DNA of 64,000 nt. It comes from Sphingomonadales bacterium (GTDB taxonomy: Bacteria > Pseudomonadota > Alphaproteobacteria > Sphingomonadales > Sphingomonadaceae). The notes under the pieces were generated by a model that had not been told where the DNA came from, did no database searches, and worked only from the letters and a program-made list of their open reading frames with translations. The DNA is taken from positions 62,001 to 126,000 of the forward strand of contig JAFKLT010000031.1 of assembly GCA_017309275.1 (NCBI GenBank), in the 5' to 3' direction. The position numbers were made by a program, and so were the translations under genes. Positions 8,692 through 17,339 of the stretch are shown here, one piece after another (within the stretch, counting starts at the first letter, position 1; the number at the start of each line of letters is the position of its first letter).

Positions 8692-9810
8692 CTAAGGATT
8701 ATCCGACCCCGACGACGCGCCCCTCTGACCGATCAATCGCCAGACACCGAGCGTCAGCAACGGAGCGAGGAAGACGAAGAAGAAGAAGACGGCGCTGTAG
8801 CGATATCCCTGGCCTATCAGGTCGATCAGGCCGACGCGATTGGCGCCGTAGAGAGCGAGGAGCATCGCGAACAGCGCAAGCGCCGGACGCCCCCAGCGTG
8901 GCAGAATGAGACCCCGTTCGACGCTCGCACGCGCCACCCGTTCGTTGAGCCCGTGCAGCAAGCCCACGCCCGTCTTGATCAGCGCGCCCAATATGATCAG
9001 CTTAACCAGCAAGGCGAAGGCGGGAATGCCGAGTTCGCCGAGCACGACCGAAACCGGGAGTTCGGCGGTCAGGACGAGACCCGAAAAGGCGCTGAGCGTG
9101 AGCAAAAGCGCAATGCCCGGCAGCAGGATCAGGGGTCCGGCGATGGCGCCGGCGATCAATGCCTCCCGGCGCGTGGCAAAGTTCCGCGCCACGAATATCA
9201 GGATGGCGACGACCGTGATATTATAGCTTGCATAGCTGACGCCATTCCAAAGTGCTCGGGCAGGCTCGATCGGATCCGCACCGATGGCGGCGCGCATCTC
9301 GCCGCCGTGGGAAGACAGGACGAGGAAGAACAGCCCGCCATAGGCAAGGTAGAAGATCAGCGACCAGATCGAGATCAGCTTTTCGATCACATGCGATCCA
9401 AAGCAGGCGATGCCCGCGACCAAAGCCATGAAGAGCATCGAGCCGAACATTTCGGGGATGCGCACAAGCTCCGAACTCAACACCCCGGCCGCGGCGGAAA
9501 CCACCGCGAGCGCCAGCAGCAGGGCGGCCAGATATCCGGCTTCGAACAAAAAGGCGAATGGTCCGAGGAACTGGCGGCAGAGCGAGAAATAGTCGTAGGC
9601 CCGAAAGGTTCGCGCAAGCTCGAACGCAGTCATGCAACTCAGGCTGAACAGAAGCGCCGTCACGGCGATTCCGAGAAGACCGTTCGCCGCGCCCATAGAG
9701 AGGAAGAACTCCACCAGTTCGCGGCCGGTGGCGTAGCCGCCGCCGACCATGACGGCCTGGATGACCAGACCGGGAACGATCAGGCGCTTGAAATAATGTC
9801 CGGCAGCCAT
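8692..9810 (-). CDS. YkvI-family (COG3949-like) membrane transporter-like protein
   Basis: 372 aa, about ten hydrophobic segments throughout, starting LIVPGLVIQAVMVGGGYATG; this glycine-rich first helix and the FGSH / NGVSYASYN segments match the YkvI family, a LeuT-fold relative of amino acid transporters with no firm function. It begins 15 bases after the D-serine dehydratase stop on the same strand, so the pair is very likely cotranscribed. That context makes D-serine or a related hydroxy-amino acid the natural candidate substrate; direction of transport cannot be read from sequence. Family call good, function inferred. Confidence 0.83.
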   Translation of the reverse strand: MAAGHYFKRLIVPGLVIQAVMVGGGYATGRELVEFFLSMGAANGLLGIAVTALLFSLSCMTAFELARTFRAYDYFSLCRQFLGPFAFLFEAGYLAALLLALAVVSAAAGVLSSELVRIPEMFGSMLFMALVAGIACFGSHVIEKLISIWSLIFYLAYGGLFFLVLSSHGGEMRAAIGADPIEPARALWNGVSYASYNITVVAILIFVARNFATRREALIAGAIAGPLILLPGIALLLTLSAFSGLVLTAELPVSVVLGELGIPAFALLVKLIILGALIKTGVGLLHGLNERVARASVERGLILPRWGRPALALFAMLLALYGANRVGLIDLIGQGYRYSAVFFFFVFLAPLLTLGVWRLIGQRGASSGSDNP

Positions 9811-9825
9811 GGCTATCCTCCTCGT

Positions 9826-11079
9826 CTATATCTGCGCGTCCGCCAAGTCTGGCGATAGCAGCGCCGCAAATTCGGGTTCGGGCACTTTCGAGCCGCCCGT
9901 TGCCCAGAACAAATGGGTTGCCTTATCCAGTCGAGGCCATTCCGGTTCGCTCGCCGCCGCGAGGCAGAACGGCGCATGCGCCGCGAAGGCGGCCGCAGCC
10001 GATGGTTCCAGGCGCAGCGCCGACTGGTGCCAGGCCTTGCGGACCCAGTCGAGCATGGCGGAATCGGTAACGGCGACGACGGCGTCGATCGCTTCTCCGA
10101 CAGCGTCGAGGACCAGCGAGGAGGCCCGCGGTACCGCGAGACCATCCGCGATCGTGTCATTATCGCAGCCATATTGGTAAACCGACGGCGGCAACACGCC
10201 GCCCGAGGCCAAGGCTACCATGACGCAGGGCGATGCAACCGGTTCGACAAACACGGTTGCGACCGAGGCGCCAAAGCGTCGCTTCAGGCCATAGGTGATC
10301 CCGCCCGGGGCACCGCCGACGCCGCAAGGCAGGTAGACGACAAGGGGCGTCTCGGCGTTCACCCGAATACCGCGAGCCTCGAGTTGGCAGGCCAATTCAT
10401 CCGCTGCCGCCGCATAGCCGGTGAGCAGATGGCGGCTCCCCTCGTCGTCGACGAACGTCGTATCGTGCCGACCGGCCGCCGCCGCGCGGGCCCGGGCGAT
10501 GGTCTCGGAGTAGTCGCACGCATGCTCGACGACATCGGCGCCGATATCGCGGAGCCGGTCCTTCTTCCACATCTTCGCGTCGGCCGACATGTGGATTTCC
10601 GTCTTTAGTCCGAATGCCCGTCCAACGACGCCGATACTGTATCCCAGATTGCCCGTACTCGCGACCACCACCCGGTGACCACCAAGGATCGCGCGCGCCT
10701 CGGGGGTAAGAAGCATATCCAGGGCCAGTCCCTTGGTCAGCGCGATCGTCTCGACGATGCAGAGAAGCTCATGCACACCGCCGCGCGCTTTGATCGAACC
10801 CGTCATCGGCAGCGCATGGTCGCCCTTCACCCACCAGCTTTCGCTTTCGGGGGCAGCGAAGGCGATGAGTTCGGACGCGACCCGCCCGTCCCAGCCACCG
10901 TCGGCAAAAAGCTCGCGCAGGATGGGAGCGAAGCGTTCGAACCGGGCAATTGCGGCGTCAACATCCGTTCCGCTGATGACCTGCCCAAGCCGATCCGCTC
11001 CTGAAACATGCGGGCGGATCCAGCTGCTCGTTCTTCCGTCACGCAGGGTAGCAAATATGGTCTCGTTCCGGTCAGCCAT
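9826..11079 (-). CDS. dsdA: D-serine dehydratase (D-serine ammonia-lyase)
   Basis: 417 aa from the ATG at 11079 (MADRNETIFATLR); an in-frame start at 11139 is possible but adds residues not needed to match the family. Fold-type II PLP enzyme: the PLP lysine is Lys97 in TGSIKARGG, and STGNLGYSIG, HMSADAKMWKKDRLRD, LPCGVGGAPGG, GLAVPRASS and WATGG all follow the order seen in E. coli DsdA. It deaminates D-serine (and D-threonine slowly) to pyruvate and ammonia in the cytosol. A LysR gene lies upstream and a YkvI-type transporter immediately downstream, forming a compact D-serine use module. Confidence 0.93.
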   Translation of the reverse strand: MADRNETIFATLRDGRTSSWIRPHVSGADRLGQVISGTDVDAAIARFERFAPILRELFADGGWDGRVASELIAFAAPESESWWVKGDHALPMTGSIKARGGVHELLCIVETIALTKGLALDMLLTPEARAILGGHRVVVASTGNLGYSIGVVGRAFGLKTEIHMSADAKMWKKDRLRDIGADVVEHACDYSETIARARAAAAGRHDTTFVDDEGSRHLLTGYAAAADELACQLEARGIRVNAETPLVVYLPCGVGGAPGGITYGLKRRFGASVATVFVEPVASPCVMVALASGGVLPPSVYQYGCDNDTIADGLAVPRASSLVLDAVGEAIDAVVAVTDSAMLDWVRKAWHQSALRLEPSAAAAFAAHAPFCLAAASEPEWPRLDKATHLFWATGGSKVPEPEFAALLSPDLADAQI

Positions 11080-11313
11080 GGCCAGGACGCCCTCGGTTGA
11101 CAGCCGTGGCGACGGCGTGGCCGGATAGAGGCGCCGCACGAAACGCGGTCGGGAAGGCAGGAGAGGCGCCCCGGCCGCTGAAAGGATGATGATCTGTTTT
11201 CAAATCGATACTCCGCATGAGATGCAGAAGCTCTCGCCCGCCTTCGGCGCCGGTCCTAGCCGGATACTGCTATTGCGGCCATTAGGATGGGCCACGCGCG
11301 CGCGATGAGGCGG

Positions 11314-12198
11314 CTAGCTGCCATCGAGCAGCATCGCAACCGTCCGGCGCTGGCTTTGCTCCATCTCCGCCACCAGCCACGCCGCGAAGCTGCGAACCGG
11401 GGAACGAGCCGGTCCGGGCCGATGAGTCAGAATGCGATAGCTCGCGCCCGGCACCGGGGCCAGATCGGTGGCAGCAACCAGTTCGCCGCGTTCCATCAGA
11501 CGGTTGATCAGGACCGCACGCCCCATCGCCATACCCTGGCCGCACAGGGCGGCGTGGTATGCAAGATGCGCGAGATTGAAGTGGCGGTCGCCGCCGATCC
11601 GGGCTTTCCACGACGGGTTCGCGGCCTGCCATTCGCGCCATTCGAAATCCCGCGGCCCGCCCAGCCACGGGACGTCATCATGCAGGCATGTGATGGTCGC
11701 CTCGGCCCGGTCAAGCATCGCTCCGCGATACTCGCGCGAACACACGGGTATGATCATCTCCTGAAGGCTCGCCAGTTCATGAAGATCGGGAACGGGCTCG
11801 CGCTGATAGCCGATGATGAGGTCGATCCCCTCATCCTGCATTCGCTCGCGCGACGGCACCGAAAGCTCCGCACGAATGAAGAGTTCGATTTCGGGCGCAG
11901 CCTTGTAGAAGCCCTCGAGATGCGGGACGAGCCATTCGGTCGCGAGCGAGGGCAGGCAACTGATAACGAGGGACCGCCTTTGCACCCGGTCGAAACGGCT
12001 CAACGCGCCGTTCAGGGTTTCGGCGACGTCGTTCATCGCCTCGGTCAGGGCCTCGCCTGCGGCGGTTGGCGTCAGCCGACCGTTCTTGCGCAGGAAAAGG
12101 GGAGTACCGAGCCGCCCCTCCAGCCGCAGGATGCGCTGGCTGACCGCGCCTTGGGTCACGCTCTGGCGTTTGGCAGCGGCGGTGATCGAGCCGTGCAA
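11314..12198 (-). CDS. LysR-family regulator with irregular 5' end
   Basis: 294 aa from a TTG at 12198, which would start inside the DNA-binding domain (HGSITAAAKRQSVTQGAVSQ). The same frame upstream encodes LDPQLLSDLWIFRAVA, a normal LysR N-terminus, but no ATG, GTG or TTG was found in that frame before it. An ATG at 12264-12266 lies in another frame and would join after a one-base shift near 12250. Thus either a non-standard start is used or there is a 5' frameshift or sequence error. The effector domain looks intact to the stop at 11314. It lies 235 bases upstream of dsdA on the same strand, so control of the D-serine genes is the simplest guess. Confidence 0.82.
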   Translation of the reverse strand: MHGSITAAAKRQSVTQGAVSQRILRLEGRLGTPLFLRKNGRLTPTAAGEALTEAMNDVAETLNGALSRFDRVQRRSLVISCLPSLATEWLVPHLEGFYKAAPEIELFIRAELSVPSRERMQDEGIDLIIGYQREPVPDLHELASLQEMIIPVCSREYRGAMLDRAEATITCLHDDVPWLGGPRDFEWREWQAANPSWKARIGGDRHFNLAHLAYHAALCGQGMAMGRAVLINRLMERGELVAATDLAPVPGASYRILTHRPGPARSPVRSFAAWLVAEMEQSQRRTVAMLLDGS

Positions 12199-12453
12199 GG
12201 CGACGGCGCGAAATATCCACAGGTCCGACAGCAGCTGCGGATCGAGCCTGTAGGCGCCCGTTTCATCGTCGCGGCTTATGGCGTCCGCCCCCGACCATCC
12301 GAGGCAAGGCGGGGACCCGAGAGGGAGCCCCGCGCCTGCCCATTCGTGCGCCGCGCGATGATTGCCGAGGGACCGGTCCTCATCGCGCGGCGGCGCCGGC
12401 TCGCCGCGAGCGCATGTGCATCCCGATCCGCACGCGGCAGGGCAGATTTCGCA

Positions 12454-14706
12454 TCACCAGCGGAAGCTGACGTCGGCAATCACCGTACGCCCCTGGCCAT
12501 AATAGCAACGGTCGATACCGATACAGGAGGAGACATAGGTCTTGTCGGCGATATTGTTCGCCTTCAGCGCGAGGTTGAGGCCGCTCAATGCGGACGCCCA
12601 TCGCCCGAGATCGAAGCGCAGCGATGCATCGAACAAGAGAAAATCGGGTACCCGGACACCATTGGCCGGATCGCCGAAGGTCGAACCGCTATAGCGTGCG
12701 CCGGCACCAGCCACCGTACCCGCTGGCAGATCGGCGCTGACCCATAGCGAGGCATTATGCTTGGGGACGGCAACCGGTCGCTTTCCGAGTTCGGGCGCGG
12801 TGAACCGCACCAGCGTAACGGGATTGAGGCCGGTGACGGTCGTATTGCTCTTGGTCACCTCAGCATCGAGATAGGTGTAGGCACCGATGACACGTACCGT
12901 CGGTGCGATCGCGACATGCGCCTCCAGCTCGAAGCCGCGCATCGTGATCTCGCCGGTCGCGCGCCTGAAACTCGGGTTCGCCTGGTCGGTCGTCAGCACA
13001 TTCTGTCGCCGGAGATCGAAGACCGAGGCCGTGACGAAGCTGTCCCCTCCCCTCGGCTGGAACTTGATCCCGGCTTCATATTGCCGGCCGGTTTCGGGTC
13101 GGAAGAACGCCCCGGATGCATCGGTACCGCTCAACGGCGTAAAGGCTTCCGAGTAGCTGATGTAGGGCGCCAGACCGTTATCGAACAGATGAAGCAAGGC
13201 GACGCGCTTCGTGATCGCATCATCCTTCTGGCTCGTGCGGGCCGTCGCGGGATTGGTCGCAGCTCGGTTGAGCGTGATGTTCGTCGTCCAGTCCTTGCGC
13301 AGGCCGAGCAACAGCCGCCAGCCGTGAAGCTTGATCTGGTCCTGAAAATAGAGACCGACCTGCCGCTTGGTGAAGATGGCATTGGTCGATCGCACGAAGG
13401 TTGGAAGCGTCTGGTAATAAGTCGGCGCAAAGACGTCGAGCGTCAGACCGTTCGCAAGTTCGCGGTTCGTGTCGTTTTCGAACCGCTGCCAATCGAGCCC
13501 GATCAGCACGTCGTGCGTGAACGGCCCTGTCTCGAATGTAGCCTGCAAATTATTGTCGATCGCCAGGTCGTTCGAACTCTCCTGCAAGCCAAAGGCCTGC
13601 CGGCCTGCGATCCTCAGGTTCGACGACAGGCTGGTGATGTATATGGTCTTTGCATCGAGACTGTTCTGCGACAGGCGGACGTTCTGGCGAAAAGCAATCG
13701 CATCGCTGAAGCGGTGCTCGAACTGGTAGCCGACCGAGAACAGCTCGCGATTCCACTTCTGATAGTTCGGATCCCCGGTGAACAGGCTGCGTGAAATCTT
13801 CCCGTTGGGATTGGCGAGGACGGTACCGACCGTCGGCAGCCAGTTGAGGGTCGAACCGAGAAAGTCGTCCTTCTGGTAGTGCGCGAGCAGCGTCAGCGAC
13901 GTCGACGCGCCCGGCTGCCAGGTCAGCGCGGGAGCAACCAGCACGCGCTGGCGGTTCGAGAAATCGACCCTGTCGTCGGTATCGAAGAACATGCCGGTGA
14001 AGCGCGCGAACAGGCTACCGCTTTCGTTCACCGAGCCGGTGACATCCAGAAGACCCTGCTTGCGACCGAAACTGCCATAGCGCAGCATGATCTCGCCGCC
14101 CGTCTCCGCGCGCGGGCGCCGGCTGACCATGTTGATGAGGCCGCCTGGCGTAGCCTGTCCGTACAGGACCGAAGCCGGCCCCTTGACCACCTCGATCCGC
14201 TCGAACAGCAACGGGTCAAGCGCGGCCGACGCATAGAGCGTTCCGCCGAGCCGGAGCCCGTCGATATAGGTGTTATTGGCGGTACCGCTGCTGCCGTCAT
14301 TTCCGAAACCACGAATGGCGATCGCATCGCCGCCGTAGGTCGCGCTGCCCTTGGTTCCCGCGAAGACGCCCGAGCTATACCCGACGGCGTCGGCGATCGA
14401 GAGGACATTTCGCGAGCGAATGTCTTCCTCGTCAATGACAGAAATGGACTGAGGCGTCTCGACGAGCGGCGTGTCGCTCTTCGTACCGGTGCTGCCTTCC
14501 TTGCTGAGCTTGCCGCTCACGATGATGTCCGATCGGCCAGCATGATCCTCGGCTTCTGCCCCGTCTACGGCGGAAGCCGACGAACCGGCCTCCTCCGCTA
14601 GGGCTGCGGCCGCCGCGCCGGGAAATGCCACTGCTGCCAGCGACAGGGAGGTCAACAGCATTTGACGCCGAAAATTCCGATCCACGCATTTGGTCTCGCT
14701 ACGCAT
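12454..14706 (-). CDS. TonB-dependent siderophore receptor
   Basis: 750 aa. The ATG at 14706 (MRSETKCVDRNFRRQ) follows a GGGGGG ribosome site; a TTG four codons upstream is less likely. A signal peptide is followed by a plug domain (about residues 60-230: SDIIVSGKLSKE, TPQSISVIDEEDI, ERIEVVKGPASVLYGQATP, GGLINMVSRRP) typical of ferric-siderophore receptors of the FhuE/FpvA/FoxA type, then a 22-strand barrel ending in an aromatic residue (DVSFRW). It takes up ferric siderophores with TonB energy. It is divergent from a penicillin-acylase-family gene and near a periplasmic Fe-binding protein. Ligand unknown. Confidence 0.93.
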   Translation of the reverse strand: MRSETKCVDRNFRRQMLLTSLSLAAVAFPGAAAAALAEEAGSSASAVDGAEAEDHAGRSDIIVSGKLSKEGSTGTKSDTPLVETPQSISVIDEEDIRSRNVLSIADAVGYSSGVFAGTKGSATYGGDAIAIRGFGNDGSSGTANNTYIDGLRLGGTLYASAALDPLLFERIEVVKGPASVLYGQATPGGLINMVSRRPRAETGGEIMLRYGSFGRKQGLLDVTGSVNESGSLFARFTGMFFDTDDRVDFSNRQRVLVAPALTWQPGASTSLTLLAHYQKDDFLGSTLNWLPTVGTVLANPNGKISRSLFTGDPNYQKWNRELFSVGYQFEHRFSDAIAFRQNVRLSQNSLDAKTIYITSLSSNLRIAGRQAFGLQESSNDLAIDNNLQATFETGPFTHDVLIGLDWQRFENDTNRELANGLTLDVFAPTYYQTLPTFVRSTNAIFTKRQVGLYFQDQIKLHGWRLLLGLRKDWTTNITLNRAATNPATARTSQKDDAITKRVALLHLFDNGLAPYISYSEAFTPLSGTDASGAFFRPETGRQYEAGIKFQPRGGDSFVTASVFDLRRQNVLTTDQANPSFRRATGEITMRGFELEAHVAIAPTVRVIGAYTYLDAEVTKSNTTVTGLNPVTLVRFTAPELGKRPVAVPKHNASLWVSADLPAGTVAGAGARYSGSTFGDPANGVRVPDFLLFDASLRFDLGRWASALSGLNLALKANNIADKTYVSSCIGIDRCYYGQGRTVIADVSFRW

Positions 14707-14721
14707 TACGCCCCCCAATTA

Positions 14722-14828
14722 TGTCATTGACACAGCTAATGACAGAAAAATATCATGAGCGGTGTATGGCGCAGTTTGGCCATATGCAAGAGCGAAAGAC
14801 AGTTTTATGTCAAATGGTGTCATTAGCT
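14722..14828. promoter_or_regulatory. TGTCATT-box repeats between TonB receptor and acylase genes
   Basis: The divergent gap carries AGCTAATGACA (14734-14744) and its perfect inverse TGTCATTAGCT (14818-14828), 73 bases apart, plus a third TGTCATT (14722-14728) that makes a local dyad with the first (TGTCATT, nine bases, AATGACA). The local sequence is AT-richer than its surroundings. This looks like multiple binding sites of one regulator serving both divergent genes. The sequence is not an obvious Fur box; the regulator is unknown. Confidence 0.5.
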
Positions 14829-14926
14829 ATTTTTTGGTGCAAGCATGCCATCACCCCGCCATCGCTCCCGCTGCGCCCAACGCGCAGGACGAATGCCGAA
14901 GACTGGCAGGATAAAGGAGCGTGACT

Positions 14927-17257
14927 ATGTTCAATAAGCGGACCCTCGCCTGCCTTCTCGGTACAGTCTCAATTCTGCCGGCTGCAGGCCCCGCCGCGAT
15001 GGCGCAGGCCACCGGGGTCGAATTATCGCGGTCGCAATATGGAATCGCGCAGGTCAAGGCACAGAATTACACGGCGCTTGGCTACGGCGTAGGCTATGCG
15101 CAGGCGAGCGACAATCTCTGCCTCATCTCCGAGTATTTCATGTCGCTTGCGGGGGAACGCTCGCGCTACCTCGGCATCGAGGGTGCGAACGCCTCCAACG
15201 TTGGCGCGGACCTGCTCGCCCGATATTATTATGCGCCAGATCGCGCACGTGTCGCATTCGGGAAGGCGCCGGCGCGGGTCCGCGAGATGTTCGAGGGCTA
15301 TGTCGCGGGCTATAACAGCTATTTGCGACAAAAGACGGCAAGCCTCCCAGCAGAGTGCGCAGACTCCGCATGGGTACGCCCCATCACGCTCGACGATATT
15401 TACAGGCTGGTCGAATCGCGCAGTACATTGATGTCCGCAAAATTTCTCGGCCCCGGTCTGATCGCTGCCGCACCTCCGAGCGCAATCGGCGAAAAGATCG
15501 CATCTGCGGAGTTGCCGCCCGGCCCCAGCCATCGCAACGATCTCGGCAGCAACGGATGGGCATTCGGTGCGGAGACGACCGTCAATCGACGCGGATTGGT
15601 CGTCGGCAACCCCCACTTCCCCTGGCAGGGCGAGAATCGCTTCTACCAACTGCACCTGACGATCGACGGAGAAATCGATGTCATGGGCGCTACCCTTCCG
15701 GGTATTCCCATGGTCACGCTCGGATTCAACAAGGATGTCGCCTGGACACACACCGTTTCCGCCGCCAATCGCTACACGCTCTTTGAGCTGCAGCTGGGGA
15801 AGGCCGATCCGACCACATATCTGGTCGATGGCAAGCTTCACAAGATGCGCAAGGTGCCGGTGGAGATTGAGGTCCGCGCCGCGGACGGCAGCGTGACAAC
15901 CCGCCGCCACATCTTCTATGAAACGATACACGGACCCGTTGTGACCAGTCCTGCCGCGGATCTTGGTTGGTCGAAAACGACGGCCTTTGCTGCAGGCGAC
16001 GTCAGTCGGACCAATTTCGACCAGTTCGAAACTTGGCTGGAGATGGGCAAAGCCCACGATGTGTCGCAACTGCGCGAAGCGGCTGCGCGGCGCGGCGGAC
16101 TGCCGTGGGTCAACCTGATCGCGGCCGATCGCAATGGCCAAGCGCTCTATGCGGACTATTCGCGCATGCCGAACGTCACGGCGGACCTGCTGGGACGGTG
16201 CAAGCCCTCCCCCTCTGTCGAAGGCCTCACGAAAAAGGCACGCGCCTTCATTCTCGACGGCTCCTCAAGTCGTTGCAACTGGACCTCGGCCAAGACGATT
16301 CCCGGCGGATCGATGCTCCCCGCGTCGGCGCAGCCCAGCATCCTCGACGAGGGATATGTCGCCAATGCGAACGACAGCTATTGGCTGACGCGGGCGGGAG
16401 CGCCAAGCCCGATCCTCTCTCCCATTGTCGGCCAGGGTGCCGTACCCCAGAATTTCCGAACCCGCATGCAGCTCCACGAAATCGCCCGCGTGCTGACCCC
16501 CGATGCGGGGTCATCGGCCAGGCCGATCTCAAGCGACATCGCGCGAGAACTGATGTTCGGCAATCGCAACTACGCGGCCGATATGGTCCTAGACAATCTC
16601 GACGAGATTTGCCGTCGGGCTGCCCCGGACATGGCGAACGCCTGCGACATACTCGCCGGATGGGACCGCACCAACAATCTGTCGAGCCGTGGCGCGCCCC
16701 TGTTCAACGAATTCTGGCTGCGCGTGAATGCGACGCCGGACCTGTTCGCGACCCCGTTCGATCCCGCCGACGCCGTGAATACGCCGCGTGACCTCAACGT
16801 CGGCAATCCCGATGTCGTCAAAGCACTCGTCGGCGCGTTGCGCGACGCGGTCCAATCCCTGACGTCGCACGGCTTCGCCATCGACGCGTCGCTCGGTGAA
16901 ATGCAGACGGTCACACGCAACGGGAAGGTCATTCCCATATCTGGAGGATCGGGCGTGGATGGCGTGCTGAATGTCATGCGGAACCAGGGGCTGACGCGCG
17001 ATGGATATGCGCCGGTCCACGGCACCAGCTACGTCCAGATTGTCAGCTTCGATGATGACGGCCCAATCGCGGACGGCATCCTCGCCTATGATCAGTCATC
17101 CGATCCGCAATCGCCCTATTATTCGATGCAGACGGAATTGTTTGCGCGCGGCCAATTCTATCGCCTTCCCTTCACCGCGGCGCAGATCGCGGCCGAACCC
17201 GGCCGGGTAACGGTGAACCTGCCCGACGATCCTATCCTCCATCGACGTGCGCGCTAG
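14927..17257 (+). CDS. Penicillin acylase-family Ntn hydrolase (acyl-amide hydrolase), periplasmic
   Basis: 776 aa. The ATG at 14927 lies seven bases after GGAG; a GTG at 14921 is too close to it. Signal peptide ends near AAMAQA. The autocatalytic junction is visible as NDLGSNGWAFG, making Ser208 the new N-terminal nucleophile of the beta chain, with GNPHFPW and the conserved Asn residues downstream. The length fits PvdQ/AHL-acylase/penicillin-acylase relatives. Such enzymes remove acyl chains from acyl-homoserine lactones, beta-lactams or lipopeptide siderophore precursors. Divergence from a siderophore receptor through shared repeats suggests deacylation of an iron-binding or signalling acyl-peptide; the substrate is an inference. 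Confidence 0.92.
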   Translation: MFNKRTLACLLGTVSILPAAGPAAMAQATGVELSRSQYGIAQVKAQNYTALGYGVGYAQASDNLCLISEYFMSLAGERSRYLGIEGANASNVGADLLARYYYAPDRARVAFGKAPARVREMFEGYVAGYNSYLRQKTASLPAECADSAWVRPITLDDIYRLVESRSTLMSAKFLGPGLIAAAPPSAIGEKIASAELPPGPSHRNDLGSNGWAFGAETTVNRRGLVVGNPHFPWQGENRFYQLHLTIDGEIDVMGATLPGIPMVTLGFNKDVAWTHTVSAANRYTLFELQLGKADPTTYLVDGKLHKMRKVPVEIEVRAADGSVTTRRHIFYETIHGPVVTSPAADLGWSKTTAFAAGDVSRTNFDQFETWLEMGKAHDVSQLREAAARRGGLPWVNLIAADRNGQALYADYSRMPNVTADLLGRCKPSPSVEGLTKKARAFILDGSSSRCNWTSAKTIPGGSMLPASAQPSILDEGYVANANDSYWLTRAGAPSPILSPIVGQGAVPQNFRTRMQLHEIARVLTPDAGSSARPISSDIARELMFGNRNYAADMVLDNLDEICRRAAPDMANACDILAGWDRTNNLSSRGAPLFNEFWLRVNATPDLFATPFDPADAVNTPRDLNVGNPDVVKALVGALRDAVQSLTSHGFAIDASLGEMQTVTRNGKVIPISGGSGVDGVLNVMRNQGLTRDGYAPVHGTSYVQIVSFDDDGPIADGILAYDQSSDPQSPYYSMQTELFARGQFYRLPFTAAQIAAEPGRVTVNLPDDPILHRRAR

Positions 17258-17297
17258 CCTGCGGGCCGTCCCCAACCGTTATGTGAGGGCATGAAAA

Positions 17298-17334
17298 TCG
17301 GGCCGGACTTCCTTTACAGGGAAGGCCGGCCCGA
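17298..17334 (-). terminator. Rho-independent-like terminator for the Fe-binding protein gene
   Basis: Nine-base GC arms (17298-17306 and 17326-17334) extend inward with CTTCC/GGAAG around a short loop. Read on the minus strand the stem is followed by ATTTTC, so it fits the end of the gene stopping at 17340; it may also slow readthrough from the acylase gene on the other strand. Confidence 0.7.
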
Positions 17335-17339
17335 CTGGT

